Of a stretch of DNA of 64,000 bases, positions 43,359-53,014 are shown piece by piece. Within the stretch, counting starts at the first letter, position 1, and each line of letters opens with the position of its first letter. The notes under the pieces were generated by a model. That model searched no databases and was not told where the DNA came from. It was given only the letters and a program-made list of their open reading frames with translations. Position numbers and translations under genes: made by a program. Source of the DNA: Bdellovibrio sp. KM01 (GTDB lineage Bacteria; Bdellovibrionota; Bdellovibrionia; Bdellovibrionales; Bdellovibrionaceae); contig NZ_CP058348.1 of NCBI RefSeq assembly GCF_013752535.1, positions 2,046,001 through 2,110,000 of the forward strand, written 5' to 3'.

Positions 43359-44098
43359 GGCGTGGCCTCAAAGGATGCCAACGAAGAATCATAGCGTAAA
43401 AAGACTTCATCAAAGGTGTGGCAATGTTCTTTTTTTAGAATCTCCTCAGGCTCTCCTTCCAACAAGGTCTGGCCATCAAATAACAGATGCACATTTTCAC
43501 ACTTAAGTGCCTCGTCCATATACGACGTCGTCACAAGGATCGTGATCTTTTCCTGCTCGCGCAGTTCATACAATAGCTTCCAAAAATCACGACGGCTTAA
43601 AGGATCGACACCATTCGTAGGCTCATCTAAAAATAAAACTTGTGGTGAGGCGAGCAAGGCACAAACCAGACCGAGCTTTTTATACATACCACCCGATAAC
43701 TGCGAAGCCAGTCGTTCCTGAAAGCGCTCCAGGCGGGTCATCTCTAAAAGCTTACGGCTGCGCTCTTGAAAGTCCTCTTCTTTTAAACCATAGAGCGTTT
43801 TAAAAAACTCCAGATGCTCGTGAATACTAAGCTCGCCATACAGACTTTGCGTTTGGGGCATGTAAGCAAGTTGACGACGGATTTTATCAAAAGCAACAAC
43901 CTGCCCCTGTTGCAAGTATTCGATTCGCCCCTGATCTGCCTTTAAAAGTCCCATCAAGTGACGCATTAAAGTTGTTTTGCCAGCCCCCTCGGGTCCGATA
44001 ATTCCATGAACCAAGCCATCTGCGAACTCCATATTCAGTCCTTTGAGGGCTTGGACCTTTTTCATTTTTTTATGAAGATCTTGGACTTTTATTTCCAT
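43355..44098 (-). CDS. ABC exporter ATPase, degenerate half
   Basis: A 247-residue ATPase with Walker A GPEGAGKTT, signature LSGGMYKK and Walker B VLFLDEPTNGVD, but the H-loop His is replaced (TTSYMDEA), as in the non-catalytic half of asymmetrical ABC pairs. With the downstream ATPase it would form one canonical and one degenerate site, like the two halves of fused YbhF, here split in two genes. Overlaps hlyD by 10 nt and the next ATPase by 4 nt. Confidence 0.92.
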   Translation of the reverse strand: MEIKVQDLHKKMKKVQALKGLNMEFADGLVHGIIGPEGAGKTTLMRHLMGLLKADQGRIEYLQQGQVVAFDKIRRQLAYMPQTQSLYGELSIHEHLEFFKTLYGLKEEDFQERSRKLLEMTRLERFQERLASQLSGGMYKKLGLVCALLASPQVLFLDEPTNGVDPLSRRDFWKLLYELREQEKITILVTTSYMDEALKCENVHLLFDGQTLLEGEPEEILKKEHCHTFDEVFLRYDSSLASFEATP

Positions 44099-44814
44099 TC
44101 CAGAGTCATTCCGGGCTTAAGAATCCCCTCTTTGTTGGCGAAGCGGATCTTAACCCCAAACACTAAGCGCGTGCGCTCATCGCGGGTTTGGACATTCTTA
44201 GGAGTAAATTCTGCATCGGGATTTATGAATTCAATCACACCGGGAAACTTTTTATCGTCCATTTCAGGCAGCGTGACTTCGACCTGTTGATTAATTTTTA
44301 TGGAAGCAATTTCATCATGGGGTAAATAGAAGTAAGCATAGACCTCTTCCAGATTTCCGATGGTCACAAGCTTTGCGCCCGGATTAACCATCTCGCCTTC
44401 TTCAAAATATTTGGTCAGAACAGTGCCTTTGAGCGGAGACACCACCTCACACCAACCCACGCGGGTTTCCAGGTCATCTTTTTTACTGCGAACTTGATCG
44501 TAAGACTCCGCGGAAATATTTCCGCTCTTGAAGAGACTCGCACTCCGACGGTAAGTGGATTTCGCAAGCTCATAGCTGATTTTTATATCTTCGCAAGAAA
44601 GGGAAACCAGCTTCTGCCCTTTTTCCACGATCATGCCTTCTTTAACGGGCAAGTGACTGATGACAGCTTGAACTCGCAGGGGCACGTCCACTTTGGTGAC
44701 TTCAATGGTGCCGGCATAACGAAAGCTCGTGCGAAATAAATATTGGCGAACCAGGAAAGCGACCAGAATCAGAACGACGATGATGACGACGGGAACGATC
44801 TTCTTTTTGTTCAT
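44089..44814 (-). CDS. HlyD-family membrane fusion protein
   Basis: A 241-residue periplasmic adaptor (YbhG-like) with an N-terminal anchor (residues 6-25), a biotinyl-lipoyl part (VISHLPVKEGMIVEKGQKLVSLS, later VVSPLKGTVLTKYFEEGEMVNPG) separated by a short helical hairpin, and a beta-barrel domain to the end. It would connect the ABC exporter to the outer membrane. No outer membrane channel gene is adjacent. First gene of the five-gene operon. Confidence 0.92.
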   Translation of the reverse strand: MNKKKIVPVVIIVVLILVAFLVRQYLFRTSFRYAGTIEVTKVDVPLRVQAVISHLPVKEGMIVEKGQKLVSLSCEDIKISYELAKSTYRRSASLFKSGNISAESYDQVRSKKDDLETRVGWCEVVSPLKGTVLTKYFEEGEMVNPGAKLVTIGNLEEVYAYFYLPHDEIASIKINQQVEVTLPEMDDKKFPGVIEFINPDAEFTPKNVQTRDERTRLVFGVKIRFANKEGILKPGMTLEWK

Positions 44815-44860
44815 GCTTAAAAGGCTAGCACCAAACTAAGCAAACACAATCGTGAAAATA

Positions 44861-44893
44861 AAAAAAGCCGATGTTACAAACATCGGCTTTTTT
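44861..44893 (-). terminator. Rho-independent terminator (bidirectional form)
   Basis: 44861-44874 pairs perfectly with 44880-44893 (14-bp stem, 5-nt loop), with A and T runs on both sides. It lies 25 bp after the stop of the 44919-45812 gene on the minus strand. Confidence 0.9.
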
Positions 44894-44918
44894 ATTCTAA
44901 TTTACTCTAAAGAGTTAA

Positions 44919-45812
44919 TTAGTTGTTGCCTGGGAAAAACCAGCAAAGAGGGCGCGTGCCAACAGTCTCACGAGGAGCGTAGCAAGAACCTTGTTTGTAG
45001 TCTGTGTCGCTTAGGCGATCAGAAACTGCAACTGGGCACAAAGCACCTTGGAAATATGTATCCAAGCGGCATTGAGTTTTAGGGTGAGAGTCGTCAGTGC
45101 GACGAACCACAGTTTTATCTGGAGTGTCGAACTTAGGAGCTACTTTATCTTTAGAAAGATCCATGAATAGGTTAGCTACTTGCTGACCAGCTTCAGAGAT
45201 TCTTTGGCAGATAAGTTGGTCTGCTGTGTTGTGGTATTGAGTTTCGCAAGCTGCTTTAGCAACTGGATCGATAGTCAAACCAGCTACGATAGCTGCGTTG
45301 TCGTCTTCAGCGAAGAACAAACGAAGACATTTCAAAGATGCGAAATAGTCAGAAGCACCTTCGTTAGATGCCCATGCACCACCGTACCAAGAATCGATTT
45401 TAGGCGCGCCAGCATTGTGGTGACCCATTTCGTGGCAGGCAACCAAAGCCATACCTTCTACACCGATAGTTTTATGACGAGCCAAACCACCGTACATATT
45501 AAGGATACGTGTGTTGCCTTGGCGTTGAGCTGAAGCATTCACAGTACCATCTGTCCATAGACGGTTGATTTTCAATTTGTCACCAGCAGCAGTGATTTCT
45601 GGTGTATAGATTTTCTCCATACGATCCATAACCATCATGAACTGCTCTTGTGTGATCCCGCCGGTTTGGAACAAACCTACTGGAATATACATAGAGTTCT
45701 CTGGTACGAACCCGTGGCAACCTTCTTCTGTGCGTTCTGTGTTGAATGTGAAACCTACAGTTGCGATCAATGCAACTACGGCCAATCCACGACGTAGCGT
45801 TGTGTTTGTCAT
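44919..45812 (-). CDS. Exported zinc metalloprotease-like protein
   Basis: A 297-residue protein. N-terminal hydrophobic segment (residues 8-22) acts as a signal. The zinc motif HEMGHH (HExxH) is followed 20 residues on by NEGASDYFAS, whose Glu would be the third ligand as in gluzincins. Eight Cys in the mature part probably form disulfides. GGGGAAG precedes the ATG. Family not identified, but the HExxH-E pair supports a secreted peptidase. Confidence 0.82.
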   Translation of the reverse strand: MTNTTLRRGLAVVALIATVGFTFNTERTEEGCHGFVPENSMYIPVGLFQTGGITQEQFMMVMDRMEKIYTPEITAAGDKLKINRLWTDGTVNASAQRQGNTRILNMYGGLARHKTIGVEGMALVACHEMGHHNAGAPKIDSWYGGAWASNEGASDYFASLKCLRLFFAEDDNAAIVAGLTIDPVAKAACETQYHNTADQLICQRISEAGQQVANLFMDLSKDKVAPKFDTPDKTVVRRTDDSHPKTQCRLDTYFQGALCPVAVSDRLSDTDYKQGSCYAPRETVGTRPLCWFFPGNN

Positions 45813-46043
45813 GACTACTTCCCCTCCTTGAGTCTAGACGTTGGAAAAATGCTACCCTTAAGTCGCGGACAATTACAAATATAAAACTTTAGTCCTGTCG
45901 CATAGCAATAAAAAATCCTACGTCCGTTGGAAGGTCGAGTCCTGCTTTTCAAGGACATTCATGAGGATTTTGACCTCATCAAAATGCGAGTAAAGAAATC
46001 GGTAAAATACTTCGATAAAGAAACCAACAAGGGAGTCTTGTTT

Positions 46044-47708
46044 ATGAACGGTTTGAAATCTTGGTTTCGTGGCATTCGTGGAAAGTTATTGTTCTCTGCT
46101 TGTTTGCCTGTTGTTGCATTCACTATGATGACATTTGTTGCGTTACGTAGCACCAACAAGCTGGGCGATATGCTCAACACGGCTTACACAGACATCGTCC
46201 CTAATATGGATGCCCTGGGCCAACTAGCGATGCAACGTGCTCGCGTGGGTTATTTCTTTTGGGCTGCAGTCGGTCTGCACGGTGAATCCCGCACTAAGTT
46301 TATCAAAAAGACTGAAGATGCATGGCAAGACTTCAAAGAAGCCCAAGAGTACTACGAGAAAACTCCATTTGGCGAAGTTGAAGGTAAAAACTATCAAATC
46401 GTAAAAGATAATAAAGCGACATTTTATAAAGTCACTGAGGCCCTAACGGAAGCCCTTCGCAAAGACACTCCTGAAGTGGATGAAAAAGTTCGCGCCTCTT
46501 TAAATGGTGGCGAATGGCATCTTTTGGCTCTGCAAGTTCAAAAAATGTCAGAGCAAAACTTTAAATATTACCAAGAGATGGCAACTGAACAAAATGCGCA
46601 ACAAGTAAAAGACCGTAAAGCTTTGACACAAATGTTGGTCTTGATTGCGGCGATGAGTATCTTTGCTCTGTTCGGCATCTTAATGTGGATTGCCTACAAG
46701 GTATCCAACACCGTTAGCAGCATCGCAAACAAACTGACTGATTCTGGAAACCAAGTTTCTTCAGCAATCACTCAGCTTTCCGTGGCAGGCCAAACTCTTT
46801 CGACGGCTTCCACTGAATCTGCCGCTTCCTTAGAGGAGACCGTGGCTTCCTTAGAAGAAATGTCTTCTATGGTTAAAATGAATTCTGATAACGCCAAACA
46901 AGCAGCGACTTTATCGCAGTCTTCAAAAGATTCTGCAGAGGAAGGTCAACGCGAAATGGCTGCCTTGATTCAATCGATGCAAGGTATTTCTCAATCTTCC
47001 AAAAAAATCGAAGAGATTATCAACGTGATCGACGATATCGCCTTCCAAACGAACCTTTTAGCCCTAAACGCAGCGGTTGAAGCTGCGCGTGCGGGTGAAC
47101 AAGGTAAGGGTTTCGCCGTGGTTGCGGAAGCCGTGCGTACTTTGGCGCAACGTTCCGCAGTTGCAGCGAAAGACATCTCAACACTTATTAAAGACAGCGT
47201 TGAGCAAGTTGAAACCGGTGCAAAAGTCGCCGACCGTTCTGCTGAAGTTTTAAACACAATTGTGACTTCCGTTAAAAAGGTTTCAGACCTTAATAATGAA
47301 ATCTCGGCGGCAAGTACGGAGCAAACAACTGGTATTTCTCAGATTTCTCAGGCCATGAATCAATTAGATGCAGGTGTTCAAGGCAATGCAGCTTCCTCTG
47401 AGGAAATCGCGGCGTCATCTGAAGAAATCTCTGCCCAAGCTGATCTTATGAGTAAATTGGTTGCTGACTTAAACCTTGTAGTGACTGGGAACAGTGAGAT
47501 TCAGGGGGAGCGCTCCGTTGCATCAACCGCTCCACAAAGAAATGCAAGCGGTGGGAAAGTCGTGCAATTTAAAACAAAGCCGGCACCAACAGCTAAAGCC
47601 GCAAAGTCCCCTGCCCCTAAAAAGGCACAAGGCGGCGCAGCAGCCGATATGATCCCTTTTGACGATGAAGGTCCACGGGGCAAAGTCGGCACTACGGACG
47701 GCTTTTAA
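46044..47708 (+). CDS. Methyl-accepting chemotaxis protein
   Basis: ATG 46044 with AAGGGAG upstream (longer reading frames start at 45927 without one); 554 residues. Membrane helices at about 14-34 and 198-219 enclose a four-helix-bundle-type sensing region. The cytoplasmic signalling hairpin carries the conserved tip IDDIAFQTNLLALNAAVEAA. Methylation-helix sequences flank it (SAASLEETVASLEEMSSM). No clear HAMP domain. The C-terminal Pro/Ala/Lys tail of about 70 residues is not a CheR-docking pentapeptide. No chemotaxis genes adjoin. Confidence 0.93.
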   Translation: MNGLKSWFRGIRGKLLFSACLPVVAFTMMTFVALRSTNKLGDMLNTAYTDIVPNMDALGQLAMQRARVGYFFWAAVGLHGESRTKFIKKTEDAWQDFKEAQEYYEKTPFGEVEGKNYQIVKDNKATFYKVTEALTEALRKDTPEVDEKVRASLNGGEWHLLALQVQKMSEQNFKYYQEMATEQNAQQVKDRKALTQMLVLIAAMSIFALFGILMWIAYKVSNTVSSIANKLTDSGNQVSSAITQLSVAGQTLSTASTESAASLEETVASLEEMSSMVKMNSDNAKQAATLSQSSKDSAEEGQREMAALIQSMQGISQSSKKIEEIINVIDDIAFQTNLLALNAAVEAARAGEQGKGFAVVAEAVRTLAQRSAVAAKDISTLIKDSVEQVETGAKVADRSAEVLNTIVTSVKKVSDLNNEISAASTEQTTGISQISQAMNQLDAGVQGNAASSEEIAASSEEISAQADLMSKLVADLNLVVTGNSEIQGERSVASTAPQRNASGGKVVQFKTKPAPTAKAAKSPAPKKAQGGAAADMIPFDDEGPRGKVGTTDGF

Positions 47709-47750
47709 TCCGTTGCAGTATTTCTAGATTTCGGGCTATCTTTACGGGGC

Positions 47751-48887
47751 ATGAAAATTCCATTTAATCTGCCCCCGCATAGCCACAACGAAGAGAAATA
47801 TATTTCTCAAGCCATCGCCAATCGTAAATTATCTGGCGAAGGTGCCTTTAATAAAAAAGTCGTTGAGTGGTTTAAGAATCATCTGAAATGTGAAATGGCC
47901 GTCATCACTCCTAGCTGTACTTCTGCTTTGGAGATGGCGATGGTTCTTGCTGACATCGGCCCGGGTGACGAAGTCATCTTGCCTTCTTATACATTTACTT
48001 CCACGGCTAACGTTATTGCCCTTTATGGGGCGACTCCTGTTTTCGTTGATATCGATCCGAAGACTATGAATATGGACGTGGCTGCAATGGAAAAAGCAAT
48101 CACTCCTAAAACCAAAGCGGTTATGCCGGTTCACTATGCGGGTATATCCTGCGAAATGGATCGCATCATGGCTTTGTCTGAAAAACACGGCTTTATTGTC
48201 GTGGCCGATGCAGCTCAAGCGATTTTCTCTAATTATAAGGGAAAACCTACGGGAGCTTGGGGCCATATGGCGGCTTACAGCTTTCACGAAACGAAAAACA
48301 TCGTGTGCGGCGAAGGTGGTGCTTTAGTTATTAATGATAAACGTTTCGTTGCGCGCGCTGAAGTCGTGCGCGACAAAGGAACGAATCGTCAGCAGTTCTT
48401 AAATGGTCAAGTGGATAAATACACTTGGCAGGACAAGGGGTCTTCGTATCTGCAATCAGAATTGGCTGTAGCCTTCTTGTTTGCGCAACTGGAAGAGGGT
48501 GAAAAAATCACCGCTCACCGTGTAGCGCACTGGAATCAGTACCACCAAGGTTTTGCTGATTTGGAAAAACAAGGTCACCTATCTCGCATGCAAGTACCTG
48601 GCGACTGCCAAACGAATGCGCATATCTATTACTTCTTATGCAAAAACCCTGAAGAGCGCGCAAAACTTTGGTCTTTCCTTAAAGAAAAAGACATTCAATC
48701 GACAACTCACTATGTACCCCTTCACTCAGCTCCTGCCGGCATTAAATATGGCCGAGTAGCGGGCTCTATGAAGGTGACGGATGATTTGGCGAACCGCCTG
48801 CTGCGTATGCCGATGTACGAAGATCTTAAAAAAGAAGAAGTAGCATTCGTGATCAATCAGGTTCACGAATTCTATAAAAACCAATAG
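47751..48887 (+). CDS. dTDP-4-amino-4,6-dideoxygalactose transaminase (WecE/RffA family)
   Basis: A 378-residue PLP-dependent sugar aminotransferase (DegT/DnrJ/EryC1/StrS). The PLP lysine is in FHETKNIVCGEGGAL, preceded by AYS; DAAQAIF and TPSCTSALEMA belong to the cofactor site. Length and motifs match WecE/RffA, which turns a 4-keto sugar into Fuc4N. It is followed 12 nt later by a glycosyltransferase. Substrate is inferred from family. Confidence 0.9.
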   Translation: MKIPFNLPPHSHNEEKYISQAIANRKLSGEGAFNKKVVEWFKNHLKCEMAVITPSCTSALEMAMVLADIGPGDEVILPSYTFTSTANVIALYGATPVFVDIDPKTMNMDVAAMEKAITPKTKAVMPVHYAGISCEMDRIMALSEKHGFIVVADAAQAIFSNYKGKPTGAWGHMAAYSFHETKNIVCGEGGALVINDKRFVARAEVVRDKGTNRQQFLNGQVDKYTWQDKGSSYLQSELAVAFLFAQLEEGEKITAHRVAHWNQYHQGFADLEKQGHLSRMQVPGDCQTNAHIYYFLCKNPEERAKLWSFLKEKDIQSTTHYVPLHSAPAGIKYGRVAGSMKVTDDLANRLLRMPMYEDLKKEEVAFVINQVHEFYKNQ

Positions 48888-48899
48888 GATCTTTTCGCC

Positions 48900-50051
48900 A
48901 TGAAACCAGTCCGACTTCTGCATGCAATACATTCTTTTTCATGGGGCGGACTGGAGCTTTACTCCACAGAACTTATTATTAAACTTCAGGCGACTCATGT
49001 TGAACAATGGGTTTTGTGCTTTGAAGGCTCGCGCATTGCCAAGGAATTAAAAGCTGCTGGCGTGCGTACGATTGAAACGACTGGCAAAAAGATTTCTAAA
49101 CTCAACGAAGCGGGTCTGATTCGCGGAGCGATTCGCAAACACGACATCACTCACCTGCACTCGCATACTCGTATCGACATGTGGGCCGCTTGTGTGGCTC
49201 GCTGGTTTAACAAAGACATCAAACACGTTTATAATCTGTATATGAATGCCATCCCTAAGCGGGATTTCGTGCATAGAGCTTTATTTCGCCGCGTGGATGC
49301 CCTGTGCAGTTCTTCTGAAGATATTTTGAAGGACGTTAAAAGGAATTTTCCGATTGATCCATCAAAGTTAAAGCTAGTCCGTTATGGGCGCGACACGGAT
49401 AGGTTCGTTCCCTCCCCGGCGCTTCGCGAACAAATTCGCGAAAAGTTTGCGGTTCAAAAAGATCAAATGGTGATCGGAACCCTTTGCCGTATCGATGCGG
49501 GCAAGGGCGTTCGCGAACTGGTGGAGTCTTTGGACTATCTTCCTGACGAAGACCTTAAAAATGTACAGATCTGGGTTATTGGGGATCGTACGGTTTTGGG
49601 CCAAAGCGATAAGGGCGAAGTTATCTACGAGCCTGAATCTCAGGCTTTGTATGATTGGATGCTGGCTCGTGCCCAGTCAGATCGCTTGAAAAATCACCTG
49701 CACCATATTTCTTTTCAGCGCGAGTACATTCCTTATATCGATGCATTGGATATCTTTGCCCTGGCATCTTATAACGAAACTTATTCTTTAAGCGTGATTG
49801 ATGCGATGATGATGGGGAAGCCCGTGATCGGCACTAATGCGGGTGGAACTCCGGAACAAGTCGGTGGCAGCGAGCGTGGAGTTCTAGCCGAACCACGCTC
49901 TGGACAAGCGTTGGCAGATTGCATTCGCTATTACCTTATGCATCCCGATAAAGCGCTAAAGCACGGCGAAAAAGGTCGTGATTGGGCTTTGCACAACCAC
50001 AACTGGCCGAATACACTAAAGCACTTCATCGAGCTTTATCAGAAGCTTTAA
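48900..50051 (+). CDS. Family 4 glycosyltransferase
   Basis: A 383-residue GT-B enzyme. N-terminal domain begins HAIHSFSWGGLELYSTEL; the C-terminal donor domain has VIGTLCRIDAGKGVREL, and the E-X7-E-type ASYNETYSLSVIDAMMMGKPVIGTNAGG motif at about 300-327. Likely adds a sugar to a surface polysaccharide. It follows the aminosugar transaminase by 12 nt, so both probably supply one glycan. Confidence 0.9.
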   Translation: MKPVRLLHAIHSFSWGGLELYSTELIIKLQATHVEQWVLCFEGSRIAKELKAAGVRTIETTGKKISKLNEAGLIRGAIRKHDITHLHSHTRIDMWAACVARWFNKDIKHVYNLYMNAIPKRDFVHRALFRRVDALCSSSEDILKDVKRNFPIDPSKLKLVRYGRDTDRFVPSPALREQIREKFAVQKDQMVIGTLCRIDAGKGVRELVESLDYLPDEDLKNVQIWVIGDRTVLGQSDKGEVIYEPESQALYDWMLARAQSDRLKNHLHHISFQREYIPYIDALDIFALASYNETYSLSVIDAMMMGKPVIGTNAGGTPEQVGGSERGVLAEPRSGQALADCIRYYLMHPDKALKHGEKGRDWALHNHNWPNTLKHFIELYQKL

Positions 50052-50055
50052 GCCA

Positions 50056-50409
50056 CTAACCGTTGCCATCCCCAAGCTCATAACCCGCCATAATGCATTG
50101 GTGAGTATCTTGATTGTAAAGGAAGTCCACTGTAACGGAGGCACAAGAGTAATCTCCCTTTTCAATTTTTGACTTACAAGCATCGTAGTTTGCCCCGTTG
50201 AAAAAAGCTCTTTCGATCAGAAGTCCAGAAACCAATTCAACAACTTTTACAGTCGCTGAATGAGTGATTTCACCATCGCCCGATACTTGTCTGGAATATG
50301 ATGTTGCCCAATTACTGCACTCTTTTTGTGAGCTGGCTGGAAGGACTTTTACTGCCGCCTGCGCAGAAATACCTGCAAACATAATCGCCGCTAAAATTAC
50401 TTTCTTCAT
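50056..50409 (-). CDS. Exported small protein, unknown function
   Basis: ATG 50409 with AAGGAG upstream; 117 residues, signal peptide ending SAQA-A. The mature part has four Cys (KECSN, DACKS, YSCAS, HQCIM), likely two disulfides, and no named domain. The upstream frame to 50520 has no signal at its start and is not needed. Convergent with the glycosyltransferase gene, 4 bp between stops. Confidence 0.75.
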   Translation of the reverse strand: MKKVILAAIMFAGISAQAAVKVLPASSQKECSNWATSYSRQVSGDGEITHSATVKVVELVSGLLIERAFFNGANYDACKSKIEKGDYSCASVTVDFLYNQDTHQCIMAGYELGDGNG

Positions 50410-50598
50410 AGAATTCTCCTTGTTTGATTTGTTGTGAGCCCAATATAGAAGAATATTTCCGACCGTGCTGATTAAAGTGAAAGGACCCACAGGATAGCGG
50501 TGCCTTATGGTCACCACCATGAAGTATTTGTCTTTCGACCAGCCACACCCTACCGCTCACGGGCACATGCCGAACACAACTTGGCAAGCAAAATGAAA

Positions 50599-50629
50599 AA
50601 AGCCTGTTTCATCAGAAATGACAGGCTTT
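50599..50629 (-). terminator. Rho-independent terminator of feoAB
   Basis: AAAGCCTGT (50599-50607) pairs with ACAGGCTTT (50621-50629); on the minus strand T residues follow. 30 bp beyond the feoB stop. Confidence 0.82.
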
Positions 50630-50659
50630 GAATTTTGATAATTCGCAATGAGTGAAAAT

Positions 50660-52594
50660 CTAAGAGACTCCGAGAGCTCGGAGTCCTTGGACGACGATGA
50701 CAACTAAGACATAGGCGACGACGTTAAACGCTATCAGTTGGCCCACGGCCATTTTGATAGAGCCGCTTTCACGGGCTTGAATTGCGACGGTAGTCATACA
50801 CTGAAGCGCGATCATAAAGAATATCATAAGCCCGATCACACTGCTGATCGTAAAGACTTTCTGACCGTCTTTATTGACCGCCTCGCTCATTTGCGTGAGG
50901 AGTGATTGTTGTTGAGTGTCTTCGTTGTCGTCAGCAACGTTGAACGTTACTGCCAATGATGAAACGAATACTTCTCGAGCAGCGAAGGCAGAAATCAAGC
51001 CCACACCGACGCGCCAGTCAACTCCCATTGGAGCAACGACGGGTTCGATCACTTTACCCAATTGACCGGCATATGACTGCTCAAGCTTGTCATGGGCATT
51101 TTCGTTATTGTAGTTCGGGAAGTTTGTTCCGACCCAAATGATCACCGCAAACACGAAGATCATAGGACCAGCGCGCTTTACGTAGTTCATCGTACGAGTC
51201 AAAGACTGACGAAGAAGAACGCGGAACTTAGGACGGCGGTAAATTGGAAGCTCCATCATAAAGAACGAGTTGTCGTTATGCGGAAGGAACTTATTCACGA
51301 TCCCAGCAGCCAAGCCACCGACAAACAATGAACCAAGATACAAGGATGCAAACACGATCCCCGCCATCAACGCCGACTCTCCGTGGAATAGGAACGCAAT
51401 CAATAAAGCATAGACCGGCAAACGAGCCGAACACTGCATCAGTGGAATCACGAATGAGGTGATCCAACGATCACGCGCTGAAGAGATATTGCGAGTTGCG
51501 ATGATGGCTGGAACTGCACACGCAAAACCAGACAAAATTGGAACGAAAGAACGACCACTCATACCCAAAGCCGAGAACGGACGATCAATCAATGTCGCCG
51601 CACGCGCCAAGTAACCAGAGCTTTCCAGCAAACCGATACCAAAGAACAAAATGAAAATCTGCGGAACGAACACCAGGACGGCACCGAAACTTGAGACCAC
51701 GCCGTTTGCCAGGAAGTCTGCCCACAAAGTTCCAGGTCCTAAATCGTTTACGACTTTGTTTAAGAAGCTAAAACCTTGATCCACGTAATCCATGAAGGGT
51801 GCCGCCAACCAGAAGATGGAAGAAAACAGCGCACTCATGATCACCAGGAACATGATCAAACCAAATGTTGGGTGCAACAAAAGGCGATCGATCTTTTCGG
51901 TTTTCTCGACAATCTTTTTAAGACGAACTTCAGGATGATCCGTTTTATGAGAAAGAGCTTCCTTCGCAATGCGATCGCACTCTTTCATTTTCAAATCTAA
52001 TTCATCAAAGTCCCATACGCGGGGACGTTTTGGGAAAGAATCGAGGGAAACATTTTTAGCCGCTTCCACGATTTCAAGCAATCCCCCCGCCAGCAGTCCA
52101 TCGAATTGGATCACTGGACAGCCCAGGGTTTTACGCAGGTATTCCATGTCGATCTCGATACCTTCTTTGCGTAAAAGATCGGCCATCGTGATCACGACGA
52201 TCATGGGGAATCCGGTTTCTTTCACCTGCAAAGCCAGTTGCAAATGTCGAGACAACTGCGTTCCATCCAGAACAACTACGATGGCAGTCGCTTCGCCGAA
52301 TTCAGGATTTTCATAGATTGATTTAATGGTAACGACTTCGTCGGCACTCTTAGGATGAAGACTGTAAGTTCCTGGAGTGTCCATCGCAAGGATACCGTGC
52401 CCCAAATGCGGAGCAAGCTTGCCCAAAGAGTACTCAACCGTCGCACCCGGATAGTTCACAGTTTTAAAACGCGAACCCGTAAGCCAGTTATAGAGAGTTG
52501 TTTTTCCAGAATTCGGCGCACCGACCAGAGCGATCACACGTTCTTCACTGCCTGCGGCAGCAATGTTTACGCTTTCAACGTCACTTGGGCACAT
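50660..52594 (-). CDS. feoB: Ferrous iron transporter FeoB
   Basis: Imports Fe(II) across the inner membrane. 644 residues, shorter than E. coli FeoB (773). G domain: G1 GAPNSGKTT, then MDTPGTYSLHP and a G4/G5 region (VITMADLL), then the Gate domains with 8 or more helices, including FVIPLMQCSARLPVYALL with the conserved gate Cys. FeoA overlaps upstream by 28 nt. No FeoC. Confidence 0.95.
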   Translation of the reverse strand: MCPSDVESVNIAAAGSEERVIALVGAPNSGKTTLYNWLTGSRFKTVNYPGATVEYSLGKLAPHLGHGILAMDTPGTYSLHPKSADEVVTIKSIYENPEFGEATAIVVVLDGTQLSRHLQLALQVKETGFPMIVVITMADLLRKEGIEIDMEYLRKTLGCPVIQFDGLLAGGLLEIVEAAKNVSLDSFPKRPRVWDFDELDLKMKECDRIAKEALSHKTDHPEVRLKKIVEKTEKIDRLLLHPTFGLIMFLVIMSALFSSIFWLAAPFMDYVDQGFSFLNKVVNDLGPGTLWADFLANGVVSSFGAVLVFVPQIFILFFGIGLLESSGYLARAATLIDRPFSALGMSGRSFVPILSGFACAVPAIIATRNISSARDRWITSFVIPLMQCSARLPVYALLIAFLFHGESALMAGIVFASLYLGSLFVGGLAAGIVNKFLPHNDNSFFMMELPIYRRPKFRVLLRQSLTRTMNYVKRAGPMIFVFAVIIWVGTNFPNYNNENAHDKLEQSYAGQLGKVIEPVVAPMGVDWRVGVGLISAFAAREVFVSSLAVTFNVADDNEDTQQQSLLTQMSEAVNKDGQKVFTISSVIGLMIFFMIALQCMTTVAIQARESGSIKMAVGQLIAFNVVAYVLVVIVVQGLRALGVS

Positions 52595-52800
52595 GCTGCC
52601 TCCTCATTACGTAAAGCCAAAAAGCTGGTTTTAAAACGAACTAACAACGGACCACCGAATGGTGCTCTGCCCAGAATCGTTAATTCCATACCAGAACGCA
52701 GTCCCATTTCATGAAGACGTTCACGCAAGAGATGCTCCCCGTCTATCTTCAGGATTTCAACGGTCTGACCCGGCTTTAATTTGGCGTCTAACAAAGTCAT
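52567..52800 (-). CDS. feoA: FeoA ferrous iron transport accessory protein
   Basis: A 77-residue SH3-fold protein: LLDAKLKPGQTVEILKIDGEHLLRERLHEMGLRSGMELTIL is the FeoA pattern. GAGGGA precedes the ATG. It interacts with FeoB and starts the feoAB operon, with a 28-nt overlap into feoB. A Fur-box-like sequence lies upstream. Confidence 0.94.
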   Translation of the reverse strand: MTLLDAKLKPGQTVEILKIDGEHLLRERLHEMGLRSGMELTILGRAPFGGPLLVRFKTSFLALRNEEAACAQVTLKA

Positions 52801-52893
52801 TTTTCCCTCTGAGAATGCGCGAATTACTAGTTAAAGTTATACCCCCGCAAATGGTAGTTCTTTACCCCCAGGTCCAGGCATTGAAAACCAGTT

Positions 52894-52912
52894 GATAATG
52901 GATTTCATTCCA
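52894..52912 (-). promoter_or_regulatory. Putative Fur box upstream of feoA
   Basis: A 19-mer starting GATAATG and continuing to TCATT matches the Fur consensus at 12 of 19 positions, with both half-sites recognisable. It lies about 94 bp upstream of the feoA ATG. Iron repression of feoAB is expected from the pathway; the site itself is only a weak match. Confidence 0.4.
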
Positions 52913-53014
52913 GCCCCCGTGGAGGCCACCTAAAATGAGGCCCGTTCGAAGACAATGGTCGTGATTTTGAACCCTTAGATTAAGTTCCCCCCTTTAAACC
53001 CGATCTGAAAATAG

